Assembly (NCBI RefSeq): GCF_022348085.1
Contig: NZ_JAKRFN010000027.1
Coordinates: forward strand, 17,240 to 81,239
Direction of reading: 5' to 3'
Source of the DNA: Mycobacterium sp. PSTR-4-N
Lineage (GTDB): Bacteria > Actinomycetota > Actinomycetes > Mycobacteriales > Mycobacteriaceae
DNA length: 64,000 bases
How positions within the stretch are numbered: position 1 is the first letter of the stretch; the number at the start of each line of letters is the position of its first letter. The translations under genes were made by a program, and so were the position numbers. Below the pieces are notes generated by a model, which was not told the origin of the DNA, searched no databases, and was given only the letters and a program-made list of their open reading frames with translations. Below are positions 17,308 to 26,701 of the stretch, piece by piece.

Positions 17308-19401
17308 GTGACCACAACGGAAGAGATCTCGGCCCTTACCGAACCGCACCATCCCGAAGACTGGGCCGACGTCGACTCAGTCGCCGTCGACACGGTTCGG
17401 GTCCTGGCGGCAGACGCGGTTCAGAAGGTCGGAAACGGCCACCCCGGTACCGCAATGAGCTTGGCGCCGTTGGCGTACACGTTGTTTCAGCGGCAGATGC
17501 GGCACGACCCGTCCGACGTCCACTGGCTCGGCAGGGATCGGTTCATCCTGTCCTGCGGCCACAGCAGCCTGACGCTCTACATCCAGCTCTACCTCGGCGG
17601 GTTCGGGCTCGAGATCGACGACATCGAGTCGCTGCGGACCTGGAAGTCGAAGACCCCCGGTCACCCGGAGTTCCGGCACACCAAGGGCGTCGAGATCACC
17701 ACCGGTCCGCTGGGCCAGGGCCTGGCCTCCTCGGTCGGCATGGCGATGGCCGCCCGCTACGAGCGCGGTCTCTTCGACCCCGACGCGGCGCCGGGCACCA
17801 GCCCGTTCGACCACTTCATCTACGTGATCGCCTCCGACGGCGATCTCGAAGAGGGCGTCACCAGCGAGGCCAGCTCGCTTGCGGGCACCCAGCAGCTCGG
17901 CAACCTGATCGTGTTCTACGACCACAACCAGATCTCGATCGAGCACGACACCAACATCGCCCTCTCCGAAGACGTCCCGGCCCGGTACCGGGCGTACGGC
18001 TGGCATGTCCAAGAGGTTCAGGGCGGCGAAAACGTCACAGCCATTGAAGAAGCCATCGAAGCGGCGAAAGCCGTCACCGACAAGCCGTCCTTCATCTCGG
18101 TGCGCACGATCATCGGCTATCCCGCCCCCACCAAGATGAACACCGGCGGCGTGCACGGCTCGGCGCTCGGCGACGACGAGGTGGCCGCCACCAAGAAGAT
18201 CCTCGGCTTCGATCCCGAGAAGACCTTCGAGGTCCGGCCCGAGGTCATCGAGCACACCCGCAAGCTGGTCGACCGCGGCCGCGAGGCCCACGAGAAGTGG
18301 CAGCCGGAATTCGACGCCTGGGCCGAGCGTGAGCCCGAGCGCAAGAAGCTGCTCGACCGCCTGCTCGCCCAAGAGCTGCCCGAGGGCTGGGACGCCGACG
18401 TGACGTACTGGGAGCCGGGCTCCAAGGCCGTCGCCACCCGCGCCGCCTTCGGTCAGGTGCTCAACGACGTCGCGCCGAAGCTTCCCGAGCTCTGGGGCGG
18501 CTCCGCCGATCTCGCCGGAAGCAACAACACCACGATCAAGGGCGTGAAATCGTTCGGCCCTGCGTCCATCTCGACCAAGGACTACACCGCCGACCCGTAC
18601 GGCCGGGTGCTGCACTTCGGCATCCGCGAGCACGCGATGGGTTCCATCCTGTCGGGCATCGTGCTGCACGGTCCCACCCGCGCGTTCGGCGGCACGTTCC
18701 TGCAGTTCTCCGACTACATGCGCGGCGCGGTCCGGCTGGCGTCACTGATGGACATCGACACCATCTACATCTGGACCCACGACTCCATCGGGCTCGGCGA
18801 GGACGGTCCCACCCATCAGCCGGTCGAACACCTCGCAGCGTTGCGCGCGATCCCCAACCTGTCGGTCGTCCGACCCGGTGATCCCAACGAGACGGCCTAC
18901 GCCTGGCGCAGCATCGTCGCCCGCGGGAACGGCAGCGGCCCGGTCGGCTTCATCCTGACCAGGCAGGGCATCCCCGTACTCGAGGGCACCAGCTTCGAAG
19001 GGGTGAGCAAGGGTGGTTACGTCCTCGGCGGCGGGACCCCCGCCGACGACGCCGACGTCATCATCATCGGTACCGGTTCGGAGTTGCAGTTGGCGGTGGA
19101 GGCGAAGAAGTTGTTGGCGGAGAAGGACATCACCGCCTACGTCGTCTCGATGCCCTGCGTGGAGTGGTTCGAGAGCCAGCCCAAGGAGTACCGCGACAGC
19201 GTGCTGCCCCCCGAGGTGTCGGCCCGTGTCGCGGTCGAAGCCGCCGTCGCGCAGAGCTGGCACAAGCTGGTTGGCGACACCGGCGAGATCGTCTCCATCG
19301 AGCACTACGGCGAGTCGGCGGACGACGAGACGTTGTTCCGCGAGTTCGGGTTCACCCCGGAAGCCGTCGCCGCCGCCGCGGAACGCTCCATCGCCAACTA
19401 G
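17308..19401 (+). CDS. tkt: Transketolase
   Basis: The protein has about 697 residues and is thiamine-diphosphate dependent. Evidence: GNGHPGTAMSLAPLAYTLF, the ThDP motif region ASDGDLEEGVTSEASSLAG to FYDHNQISIEHDT, KTPGHPEFRHTKGVEITTGP, and the pyrimidine-domain block HFGIREHAMGSILSGI with HDSIGLGEDGPTHQPVEHLA. It moves two-carbon units between sugar phosphates in the non-oxidative pentose-phosphate branch. GTG start at 17308 behind GAGGAG. Order tkt-tal-zwf-opcA-pgl is the standard mycobacterial arrangement. Confidence 0.97.
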   Translation: MTTTEEISALTEPHHPEDWADVDSVAVDTVRVLAADAVQKVGNGHPGTAMSLAPLAYTLFQRQMRHDPSDVHWLGRDRFILSCGHSSLTLYIQLYLGGFGLEIDDIESLRTWKSKTPGHPEFRHTKGVEITTGPLGQGLASSVGMAMAARYERGLFDPDAAPGTSPFDHFIYVIASDGDLEEGVTSEASSLAGTQQLGNLIVFYDHNQISIEHDTNIALSEDVPARYRAYGWHVQEVQGGENVTAIEEAIEAAKAVTDKPSFISVRTIIGYPAPTKMNTGGVHGSALGDDEVAATKKILGFDPEKTFEVRPEVIEHTRKLVDRGREAHEKWQPEFDAWAEREPERKKLLDRLLAQELPEGWDADVTYWEPGSKAVATRAAFGQVLNDVAPKLPELWGGSADLAGSNNTTIKGVKSFGPASISTKDYTADPYGRVLHFGIREHAMGSILSGIVLHGPTRAFGGTFLQFSDYMRGAVRLASLMDIDTIYIWTHDSIGLGEDGPTHQPVEHLAALRAIPNLSVVRPGDPNETAYAWRSIVARGNGSGPVGFILTRQGIPVLEGTSFEGVSKGGYVLGGGTPADDADVIIIGTGSELQLAVEAKKLLAEKDITAYVVSMPCVEWFESQPKEYRDSVLPPEVSARVAVEAAVAQSWHKLVGDTGEIVSIEHYGESADDETLFREFGFTPEAVAAAAERSIAN

Positions 19402-19452
19402 TTCTCACCGACCACCAGCTCACACTGACAACCAGAGGATGAGGCACGCGAA

Positions 19453-20568
19453 ATGACACAGAATTCCAACCTGGAGGCCCTGAGCGCTGCCGGGGTTTCG
19501 GTATGGCTCGACGACCTGTCCCGCGACCGGTTGACATCAGGCAACCTGGTCGAACTGCGCGACACCAGGAGCATTGTCGGCGTCACCACCAACCCGTCGA
19601 TCTTTCAGGCCGCCCTGTCCAAGGGCACCGCGTACGACGCGCAGATCGCCGAGCTCGCCGAGCGCGGCGCCGACGTCGACGCCACCATCCGGACCGTCAC
19701 CACCGACGACGTCCGCAACGCCTGCGACGTGTTCGCCGCGATCTACAAGAGGTCCGGCGGCGTCGACGGCCGGGTCTCCATCGAGGTCGACCCACGCCTG
19801 GCTCACGACACCGACAAGACGATCCAGCAGGCGATCGAGCTGTGGAAGATCGTCGACCGGCCCAACGTGCTGATCAAGATTCCCGCCACCAAGGCGGGTC
19901 TGCCCGCCATCACTGCGGTGATCGCGGAAGGCATCTCGGTCAACGTCACGCTGATCTTCTCCGTCGAGCGGCACAAGTTAGTCATGACCGCGTACCTCAA
20001 GGGCCTGGAGAAGGCCAAGGAGGCCGGACATGACCTCTCGAAGATCCATTCGGTGGCGTCGTTCTTCGTCTCCCGCGTGGACTCCGAGATCGACGCCCGA
20101 CTGAAGAAGATCGGCTCCGAGGAGGCACTGGCCCTGCGCGGCCAGGCCGGCGTCGCCAATGCCCGCCTCGCGTACGCCGCCTACGAAGAGGTCTTCGTCG
20201 GGGGAGCCGAGTTCGAGGTACTCAAAGCCGATGGTGCACTGGTGCAGCGGCCGCTGTGGGCATCGACGGGCGTGAAGAATCCCGACTACTCCGACACCCT
20301 GTACGTCACCGAACTGGTCGGGCCGAACACGGTCAACACCATGCCCGAGAAGACGATGGATGCCGTGGCCGACCACGGCGTCGTCACCGGTAACACCCTG
20401 TCCGGCACCGCCGACGCCGCCCAGGAAGTATTCGACGAACTCGTAGCCATCGGTATCGACCTCACCGACGTGTTCATCGTGTTGGAGGACGAGGGCGTCG
20501 ACAAGTTCGAGAAGTCCTGGCATGAACTTCTCGAGGCCACCCAGGGTCAGCTCGACGAAAAGAAATGA
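19453..20568 (+). CDS. tal: Transaldolase
   Basis: The protein has 371 residues. Motifs are VGVTTNPSIFQAALSKG, the catalytic-Lys region NVLIKIPATKAGLPAI, SVNVTLIFSVERH and VASFFVSRVDSEID, typical of the bacterial transaldolase class of about 370 residues. It transfers dihydroxyacetone units from sedoheptulose-7-phosphate. The C-terminus VFIVLEDEGVDKFEKSWHEL is duplicated as a fragment at 11.7-12.0 kb. Its stop overlaps the zwf start. Confidence 0.97.
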   Translation: MTQNSNLEALSAAGVSVWLDDLSRDRLTSGNLVELRDTRSIVGVTTNPSIFQAALSKGTAYDAQIAELAERGADVDATIRTVTTDDVRNACDVFAAIYKRSGGVDGRVSIEVDPRLAHDTDKTIQQAIELWKIVDRPNVLIKIPATKAGLPAITAVIAEGISVNVTLIFSVERHKLVMTAYLKGLEKAKEAGHDLSKIHSVASFFVSRVDSEIDARLKKIGSEEALALRGQAGVANARLAYAAYEEVFVGGAEFEVLKADGALVQRPLWASTGVKNPDYSDTLYVTELVGPNTVNTMPEKTMDAVADHGVVTGNTLSGTADAAQEVFDELVAIGIDLTDVFIVLEDEGVDKFEKSWHELLEATQGQLDEKK

Positions 20569-22115
20569 GCAGCAGCAGCAGTGCCGCACCCGCCGATTGG
20601 GGTAACCCGCTGCGGGACAAGCTGGACAAGCGGTTGCCGCGCATCGCGGGTCCGTGTGCGGTCGTCATCTTCGGGGTGACCGGTGACCTGGCCACCAAGA
20701 AGTTGATGCCGGCGATCTACGACCTGGCCAACCGCGGGTTGTTACCTCCCACGTTCTCGCTGATCGGGTTCGGCCGGCGCGACTGGCAGGACGAGGACTT
20801 CGGCAACGTCGTGCTGAAGGCGGTGCAGGGTCACGCCCGCACCCCCTTCCGGCAGGAGGTCTGGGACCGACTCAACGAAGGGATCCGCTTCGTCCAGGGC
20901 ACCTTCGACGACGCCGACTCGTTCGCACGCCTGAAGCGGACGCTGGACGGGCTCGACGCCGAGCGCGGCACCGGCGGCAATCACGCCTTCTATCTGTCGA
21001 TTCCGCCGAACGCGTTCCCGACCGTCTGCGGGCAGCTGTCCACCTCGGGGCTGGCCCGGCCCGAGGGCGACCGGTGGAGCCGGGTCGTCATCGAGAAACC
21101 GTTCGGGCACGACCTGGACAGCGCACAGTCGTTGAATCAGGTGGTGAACAGCGTCTTCCCAGAAGAGTCGGTGTTCCGCATCGACCATTACTTGGGCAAG
21201 GAGACGGTGCAGAACATCCTGGCGCTGCGCTTCGCCAACCAGCTGTTCGACCCGATCTGGAACGCGCACTACGTCGACCACGTGCAGATCACCATGGCCG
21301 AGGACATCGGCCTCGGTGGGCGTGGCGGCTACTACGACGGGGTCGGCGCCGCTCGTGACGTGATCCAGAACCACCTCACCCAACTTCTGGCGCTCACCGC
21401 GATGGAGGAGCCGGTCAGTTTCAGTCCGGCGGAGTTGCAGTCCGAGAAGATCAAGGTGCTTTCGGCGACTCGGCTGGCAGAACCGGTGGGTGAGAACACC
21501 TCCCGCGGCCAGTACACCGCGGGTTGGCAGGGTGGGGAGAAGGTGGTCGGGCTGCTCGAGGAGGAAGGCTTCTCCCCGACGTCGACCACCGAGACCTATG
21601 CCGCCATCACCCTCGAGGTGGACACGCGTCGGTGGGCCGGGGTGCCGTTCTATCTGCGCACGGGAAAGCGGTTGGGCCGCAGGGTGACCGAGATCGCCCT
21701 GGTGTTCAAGCGGGCTCCGCACCTGCCGTTCGACGCGACGATGACCGACGAGCTCGGCAAGAACGCGTTGGTCATCCGGGTGCAGCCCGACGAGGGCATC
21801 ACGCTGCGCTTCGGGTCGAAGGTGCCGGGCCACGCGATGGAGGTCCGTGACGTTAACATGGACTTCTCCTACGGTTCGGCATTCGCCGAGGACTCCCCGG
21901 AGGCCTACGAGCGGTTGATCCTCGACGTCCTGCTCGGTGAGCCGTCGCTGTTCCCGGTCAATCAGGAGGTCGAATTGTCCTGGAAGATCCTGGATCCCGC
22001 GCTGGAGCACTGGGCCTCCCACGGGAAACCTGACCCCTATGAGTCCGGCGGCTGGGGTCCGGATTCGGCGTTCGAGATGTTGCAGCGGTCCGGCAGGGAA
22101 TGGAGGCGGCCATGA
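20565..22115 (+). CDS. zwf: Glucose-6-phosphate 1-dehydrogenase
   Basis: The protein has 516 residues. The nucleotide-binding start is VVIFGVTGDLATKKLMPAIY. The signature RIDHYLGKETVQNILALRFAN contains the active-site His and Lys, and the C-terminal domain has VPFYLRTGKRLGRRVTEIAL. It oxidises glucose-6-phosphate to 6-phosphogluconolactone, generating NADPH, as the first step of the pathway. It is translationally coupled on both sides: ATGA-type overlaps with tal (20565) and opcA (22112). Confidence 0.97.
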   Translation: MSSSSSAAPADWGNPLRDKLDKRLPRIAGPCAVVIFGVTGDLATKKLMPAIYDLANRGLLPPTFSLIGFGRRDWQDEDFGNVVLKAVQGHARTPFRQEVWDRLNEGIRFVQGTFDDADSFARLKRTLDGLDAERGTGGNHAFYLSIPPNAFPTVCGQLSTSGLARPEGDRWSRVVIEKPFGHDLDSAQSLNQVVNSVFPEESVFRIDHYLGKETVQNILALRFANQLFDPIWNAHYVDHVQITMAEDIGLGGRGGYYDGVGAARDVIQNHLTQLLALTAMEEPVSFSPAELQSEKIKVLSATRLAEPVGENTSRGQYTAGWQGGEKVVGLLEEEGFSPTSTTETYAAITLEVDTRRWAGVPFYLRTGKRLGRRVTEIALVFKRAPHLPFDATMTDELGKNALVIRVQPDEGITLRFGSKVPGHAMEVRDVNMDFSYGSAFAEDSPEAYERLILDVLLGEPSLFPVNQEVELSWKILDPALEHWASHGKPDPYESGGWGPDSAFEMLQRSGREWRRP

Positions 22116-23023
22116 TCGTCGATCTCGAGAACACCACGACCAACGCGGTCAACAAGAAGCTCGACGGGCTGCGCGAAGAGGGTGGCGCGTTCACGATGGC
22201 CAGGGTCCTCACCCTGGTCATCGCGCCAGACAGCGAAACCGTCCTCGAGGAGTCCATCGAGGCGGCCAATGCCGCCAGCCGTGAGCACCCATGCCGGGTG
22301 ATCGTGGTACTCCCCGTCGACCGCGAGGCCGCCGATCCGAAGTTGGACGCCCAGATCAGAGTGGGGCACGACGCCGGCGCTGGCGAGGTCGTGGTGCTGA
22401 AGCTGACCGGCCCGTTGGCCGCCCAGGCCAGTAGCGTCGTCACACCGTTCCTGCTACCCGACACCCCGGTGGTGGCGTGGTGGCCCGACGTCGCGCCACG
22501 AGTACCCGCGCAGGACCCATTGGGACAGTTGGCAATACGGCGAATCACCGACGCCACCTACGGCGCCGACCCACTGGCCTGCATCAAGAGCAGGCTCGAG
22601 GGTTACACCCCCGGTGACACCGATTTGGCGTGGAGCCGCATCACCTACTGGCGGGCGATGCTCACCTCGGCGCTGGACCAGGGCCCGCACGAACCGATCC
22701 AGTCCGCACTGGTGTCCGGGCGCAAGGAGGAACCCGCCCTGGACATCCTGGCGGGTTGGCTGGCCAGCCGCGTCGACGGCCCCGTCCAGCGCGCGATCGG
22801 CGATCTCAAGGTCGAGTTGGTCCGGGCCAGCGAGACGATCACCCTCAGTCGACCCCAGGAGGGCGTCACCGCGACCCTGGCCCGCACCGCCAAGCCGGAG
22901 GCGAAACTTCCGTTGGCGCGCAGAGAAACTCGCGATTGTCTGGCCGAGGACATGCGCAGGCTGGATGCCGACGCAATCTATCTCGATGCCCTGCGCGGCA
23001 TAGACAAGGTGCAATACACATGA
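22112..23023 (+). CDS. opcA: OpcA, glucose-6-phosphate dehydrogenase assembly factor
   Basis: The protein has 303 residues. Actinobacterial/cyanobacterial OpcA features are MARVLTLVIAPDSETVLEES, CRVIVVLP, VVTPFLLPDTPVVAWWPDVA and GSDLAWSRITYWRA-like text (DLAWSRITYWRAML). OpcA associates with and activates Zwf. The ATG at 22112 overlaps the zwf stop (ATGA). Its end overlaps pgl in the same way, so stoichiometric expression is expected. Confidence 0.94.
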   Translation: MIVDLENTTTNAVNKKLDGLREEGGAFTMARVLTLVIAPDSETVLEESIEAANAASREHPCRVIVVLPVDREAADPKLDAQIRVGHDAGAGEVVVLKLTGPLAAQASSVVTPFLLPDTPVVAWWPDVAPRVPAQDPLGQLAIRRITDATYGADPLACIKSRLEGYTPGDTDLAWSRITYWRAMLTSALDQGPHEPIQSALVSGRKEEPALDILAGWLASRVDGPVQRAIGDLKVELVRASETITLSRPQEGVTATLARTAKPEAKLPLARRETRDCLAEDMRRLDADAIYLDALRGIDKVQYT

Positions 23024-23763
23024 GTCAAGTCGTCGCGACCTATTCCGACACAGCAGAATTGGTAGGGGCAGCTGGCGATCAGCTGATCAGTGCAATCCAC
23101 GCTGCGGTCGAGGCCAGGGATCAGGCGTTCATCGTGCTGACCGGCGGCGGCACCGGGGTGAAGGTGCTGAAACACATCGGTGAACACGGCTCGAAGATCG
23201 ACTGGTCGGCGGTGCACCTGTTCTGGGGCGACGAGCGTTACGTGGCAGCAGACGACGACCAGCGCAACGAGAAGCAGGCCCGCGAAGCGCTGCTCGACCA
23301 CATCGACATCCCGTCCCACAACATCCACGCCATGGCCGCCTCCGACGGCCAGTTTGATGCCGATCTGGATGCGGCGGCACTGGCCTACGAGCAGGTGCTG
23401 GCCGCCCATGCACCGGACGGCGAGCCGACCCCACGGTTCGATGTGCATCTGCTCGGGATGGGCAGCGAGGGTCACATCAACTCGCTGTTCCCGCACACCC
23501 CCGCGGTGCAGGAGACGTCCCGGCTCGTCGTGGGTGTCGAGGATTCGCCGAAGCCGCCGCCGCGTCGAATCACGTTGACCCTGCCCGCCGTCAACCGCTC
23601 GCGGGAAGTCTGGTTCGTCGTTTCCGGCGTCGAGAACGCCGACGCGGTTGCCGCGGCGTTGGGCGGGGCCGAGGCGGTCGAGGTACCCGCCGCTGGTGCG
23701 GCCGGCACGAACAAGACGGTTTGGCTGCTCGACGTGGAGGCGGCGTCCCAGATCAAGGCCTAG
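23020..23763 (+). CDS. pgl: 6-phosphogluconolactonase
   Basis: The protein has 247 residues of the DevB/NagB-like fold. Motifs are IVLTGGGTGVKVLKHI, VHLFWGDERYVAADD, FDVHLLGMGSEGHINSLFP and RRITLTLPAVNRSREVWFVV. It hydrolyses 6-phosphogluconolactone between the Zwf and Gnd steps. The ATG at 23020 overlaps the opcA stop. It is the last gene of the cluster. Confidence 0.95.
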   Translation: MSQVVATYSDTAELVGAAGDQLISAIHAAVEARDQAFIVLTGGGTGVKVLKHIGEHGSKIDWSAVHLFWGDERYVAADDDQRNEKQAREALLDHIDIPSHNIHAMAASDGQFDADLDAAALAYEQVLAAHAPDGEPTPRFDVHLLGMGSEGHINSLFPHTPAVQETSRLVVGVEDSPKPPPRRITLTLPAVNRSREVWFVVSGVENADAVAAALGGAEAVEVPAAGAAGTNKTVWLLDVEAASQIKA

Positions 23764-24187
23764 CAGTCATCTCGGCCGCGTCGGGGCGGGATGTAGTTTG
23801 CCGATCCGCTTCTTGGACGGCGTCGTCGCCCGCGGTGTCAAACTACTTGGTCACAAAATTGGTTGCCGAAATCGCCTTCGATGGCTCGGCGCGTGCGTCG
23901 CGATCACCAACGCGGTCGCTCGCCTCCAGTGGCATCATCGTCGCTGTGCTCGCCCTAATCGTCGGCGGGACAGGTCGACCTCTCACGGTTCCATCGCGCC
24001 GTCGCCGTCACAGCAGTGCCCCTTGAGGGGCTCGTCTCATGGGTCGGGATTCGCGCTGTAATCGAGCCTTATTCTGAGACCAAGACGATGCTTACGGTTG
24101 AGCCCTGCACAGCGTCAGACAACCCCGTGGTCGTCGACGTCTCACGTGCGCACCCAAGACTCGCATGACATGCGAAGGAGCCTTCCC
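23764..24187. other. Intergenic stretch after the pentose-phosphate cluster
   Basis: No supported gene. A frame at 23721-24026 includes a hydrophobic run SGIIVAVLALIVGG, but there is no family match and poor context. No clear rho-independent terminator with a U-tract was identified. Confidence 0.35.
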
Positions 24188-24490
24188 ATGGCAGTGATGA
24201 GTATCGAATCTGGGGGACGTGTCGGCGTCCCCGAATTGCGGCTGCCTCCGGGTCAGAGGCTCGTGGACGACTGGCCGGTCCTGACGGCTGGCCTGACGGC
24301 CGACGTCGGGGCGCACGAGTGGACGATCAGCATCACGACCGAGGCGGGGCACCGAGTACCAACGGGATTCGAACGCGCTCCCCTTCGCGGCGCGACAGCA
24401 GTGACACAGGAGGCCGCGGAATTCTGCGAGCAAATCTCGCACGAACATTCCAGTACCGGTGAGAGCACCCGGGGAAATCGAGAGCGATGA
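24188..24490 (+). pseudogene. N-terminal fragment of the small molybdopterin oxidoreductase (copy C)
   Basis: From ATG 24188 the frame reads SIESGGRVGVPELRLPPGQR, then LVDDWPVLTAGLTADVG and AHEWTISITTEAGH, and after that loses similarity. It matches the first 55-60 residues of the intact gene at 29741-30334 (DARLPPGQTLVDDWPVLTAG). Even the ribosome-binding context GAAGGAGC-TTCCCATG is preserved. The molybdenum-ligand Cys region is missing. It is on the plus strand, opposite to copies A and B. Confidence 0.8.
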
Positions 24491-25110
24491 ACGCTATGAG
24501 CCCCGACGAGCCGACAGACGCCTCCCCAGCGGTCGGCACCGGCGGCGCCGCCGGTTCCGGCCGCGCTTCCCGAGACCGGACCGAGTTCGAGACCGCTGGG
24601 CGCTCCGGCGACTTCAGCCGCGAGATGTTCGCATGTCCGAACTGCGGGCACCAGCTCAGCATGTTCATGGAGGCGCGGTCCAAACGAGGGGATATGGCTG
24701 CTGCCCGGCTGGCCAACGTTGCCGGTTCTTGGCCCTTCCTGCTGATCCTGGTGCTGGCCATTGTCGCGTGGCTCGTGATCAACACGATCGTGCCGCTCTT
24801 TGATCCTGACTCGTCGGCCATGCTCGACTATCTCGGAACGGCTCTCGCGACGGTCGCGGCCTTGCAGGGACCGCTTATCCTGCTTACCCAGCGCCGCGAG
24901 TCCGATCGTGACCGCGCGCGAGACATTGAGGCATTCCACATTTCTCAGCACGTCGAGGCGGACCTGCACGCGATCAGTCTCGCCATCGACTCGGTGCTCG
25001 AGCGGCGGGGACCGGACCGGTCGTCAGGTACGTCAGGTACGCCTATGGGCAATCGCGAAGCGGATGACCCAGAACAGGAACCGCACACGCCATCGAAGGA
25101 TTCCGCGTGA
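24487..25110 (+). CDS. DUF1003 membrane protein with N-terminal zinc ribbon
   Basis: The protein has 207 residues. A low-complexity N-terminus precedes a CPNCGHQLSMF half zinc-ribbon (about 55-65). Two membrane segments follow (LLILVLAIVAWLVINTIVPL and YLGTALATVAALQGPLILLT), ending in the DUF1003 signature LTQRRESDRDRARD. A soluble helical tail is predicted to face the cytosol. DUF1003 proteins are of unknown function and are common in stress and phosphate-related contexts. The second Cys pair of a full zinc ribbon is not visible. Confidence 0.8.
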   Translation: MNAMSPDEPTDASPAVGTGGAAGSGRASRDRTEFETAGRSGDFSREMFACPNCGHQLSMFMEARSKRGDMAAARLANVAGSWPFLLILVLAIVAWLVINTIVPLFDPDSSAMLDYLGTALATVAALQGPLILLTQRRESDRDRARDIEAFHISQHVEADLHAISLAIDSVLERRGPDRSSGTSGTPMGNREADDPEQEPHTPSKDSA

Positions 25111-25167
25111 TTCGTGATGCTTCTGGCGACCAGAACGCGAAAGCACGATGAGCGAATAACAGTCGTG

Positions 25168-25275
25168 GCTGGACGCTCAAGCGCCTACGTGCACCGCACC
25201 CGCAACGCGGAACCTTTACGCCTCTGAAATGCCCTAGGCCAAGGTGCTGGCCTTCCTTGCGGCTTCGAGCTATTC
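25168..25275 (+). pseudogene. Remnant of the 94-residue small protein
   Basis: The pieces AYVHRTRNAEPLRL, then SEMP, a stop and AKVLAFLAAS align with ANVYRTVAADHLRACEMPTA and KVLAFLRAW at the end of the intact protein at 28285-28569. It lies convergent to molybdopterin oxidoreductase copy A, just as the intact gene lies convergent to copy B's operon. Confidence 0.65.
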
Positions 25276-25390
25276 AAGCGCGCCTGTCGAAATGCGGCCA
25301 GGAGGTCAGCTATGACCAGAATGTCACCGACGTCGACGACCCGCGACGGGATCACCCGCCCGAGGTGCCCCGGCACGCGGCCCGGGGTTG

Positions 25391-25984
25391 TCACCAGTAA
25401 CGCTGCTCGTGCCAAGGGTCGCCGCGGAGGTGGTATCCGTTCCGTTCCCAGAATCCCGGATCGTCCGACGGCATCATCTCCATTCCGAGAACCCACTTCG
25501 CGCTCTTCCAAAAGTAGAGATGCGGCACGAGAAGTCGGGCCGGACCGCCGTGCTCCGGCGTAAGGGGTTTGCCCTGCGCCCCAGTGGCTATCCAGGCCTG
25601 CCCACCGAGGAGATCTTCGAGACGAAGGTTGGTGGTGTATCCGCCGGAGCTACGCACCATCACGTAGTCGTAGCTGGTCTGGACATGATCGAACAGCCGG
25701 TCCAGCGATACGCCACGCCAGGCCATGTCCAGCTTCGACCAGTGGGTTACGCAGTGAATGTCGGTGACGATGTCTTCGACGCCCACCTGGTGAAGCTCAT
25801 TCCAATTCCACCGGTACGCGACCTTGTCCTCCGTTGTGATCGAAAAGCTCCATCGGCTCTCGTCGACGTTGCGCGTGGGTCCGGTCGAGAGCACCGGCCA
25901 GTCGTCGACGAGAGTCTGCCCGGGAGGCAGTCGCGAGTCGCTGGAACCACGCCGTCCTCCGAAGCTGTTGTTGATCACTTCCAC
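25391..25984 (-). CDS. Small molybdopterin-dependent oxidoreductase (sulfite-oxidase-like), copy A
   Basis: The protein has 197 residues and covers only the SUOX/YedY molybdopterin domain. Evidence: RLPPGQTLVDDWPVLSTG, the Moco-ligand cysteine in TDIHCVTHWSKLDMAWRGV, YVMVRSSGGYTTNLRLEDL, the cofactor-pocket EHGGPARLLVPHLYFWKSAK, and FWERNGYHLRGDPWHEQRYW. The GTG start at 25984 aligns with the start of copy B. Copy A lacks the reductase and DUF6510 genes that follow copy B, so its electron donor would have to act in trans. No TGTAC palindrome lies upstream. Confidence 0.85.
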   Translation of the reverse strand: MEVINNSFGGRRGSSDSRLPPGQTLVDDWPVLSTGPTRNVDESRWSFSITTEDKVAYRWNWNELHQVGVEDIVTDIHCVTHWSKLDMAWRGVSLDRLFDHVQTSYDYVMVRSSGGYTTNLRLEDLLGGQAWIATGAQGKPLTPEHGGPARLLVPHLYFWKSAKWVLGMEMMPSDDPGFWERNGYHLRGDPWHEQRYW

Positions 25985-26197
25985 GACTGCACCCTTCTGT
26001 CGAATTCGGCGCGGTGGCCTGGTGCGAAGGTAACCGCGGAGGCCAATCGAAGTATCTGGCGGCAGGAGGGGAACACAACTGATCCGCGAGGCGACAACCA
26101 CTGCTGGAGTTGTCATGAGCTGGGTCAACCATGGCCGCACTCGGCTTCCGGTCGGCACCGTTCCAATTACCGACGAGTCCGTCAATGAACCGATTCG

Positions 26198-26701
26198 CTA
26201 CATGGCTGAGGCGACCGGAATGGCGCCCTGGGCCAGCTTCAGACGGGTCCACACGTTCATGTTGATGATGACCGCGGCGATCTCTGCGACGTCGCGCTCG
26301 GTGAAGTGCAGCCGCAGCTCGTCGTGCAGGGCAGGGACCTGCACGTGACTGAACGAGGTGAGGCCTTCGCAGTACGCGAGGGCGGCTCTCTCCGCGGGCG
26401 AGAACATGCTGCTCTCACGCCAAGACGCCAGGTGTGCAGCCTGTTCGGACGCGATCCCGATGCTGGCCGCGACCGCGGCGTGCAGAATCAGGCAATAGGA
26501 GCAAGGGTTCAGCTGCGCGACGCGCAGGCGGAGGAGCTGTAGCAGGCTACGATCTCCCGACAGGTTTGCCGAGTAACCGAACTGCGCAGCCATGTCTTTG
26601 GCCAATTGGTGAAACGGCGTGAGGTCTGGGTCGAACCGGATGTTTTCGAACCGGACATTCCCGAGCATCGAGTTCTGGTTTGCGGCGTTGGTCTCAGGCA
26701 T
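26198..26701 (-). CDS. Carboxymuconolactone decarboxylase / AhpD-like protein
   Basis: The protein has about 167 residues and is helical. The AhpD-type redox motif is NPCSYCLILHAAVAASIG (CxxC followed by His). Flanks include FTERDVAEIAAVIINMNVWTRL, the usual CMD-domain C-terminus. Proteins with this CxxC act as peroxidase partners or thiol-disulfide proteins. Starts at 26713 or 26701 are both plausible; the gene begins inside the end of the GNAT remnant, which suggests that they formed an operon behind the palindrome at 26983. Confidence 0.82.
   Translation of the reverse strand: MPETNAANQNSMLGNVRFENIRFDPDLTPFHQLAKDMAAQFGYSANLSGDRSLLQLLRLRVAQLNPCSYCLILHAAVAASIGIASEQAAHLASWRESSMFSPAERAALAYCEGLTSFSHVQVPALHDELRLHFTERDVAEIAAVIINMNVWTRLKLAQGAIPVASAM

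Noticed and set aside
17377..18669. Long open frame antisense to tkt
   Set aside because: GC-rich third positions create long antisense frames. The composition is Gly/Val/Arg/Asp biased with no family match, while the sense strand is a clear transketolase.
20742..22022. Long open frame antisense to zwf
   Set aside because: Same reason: a shadow of a well-supported gene.
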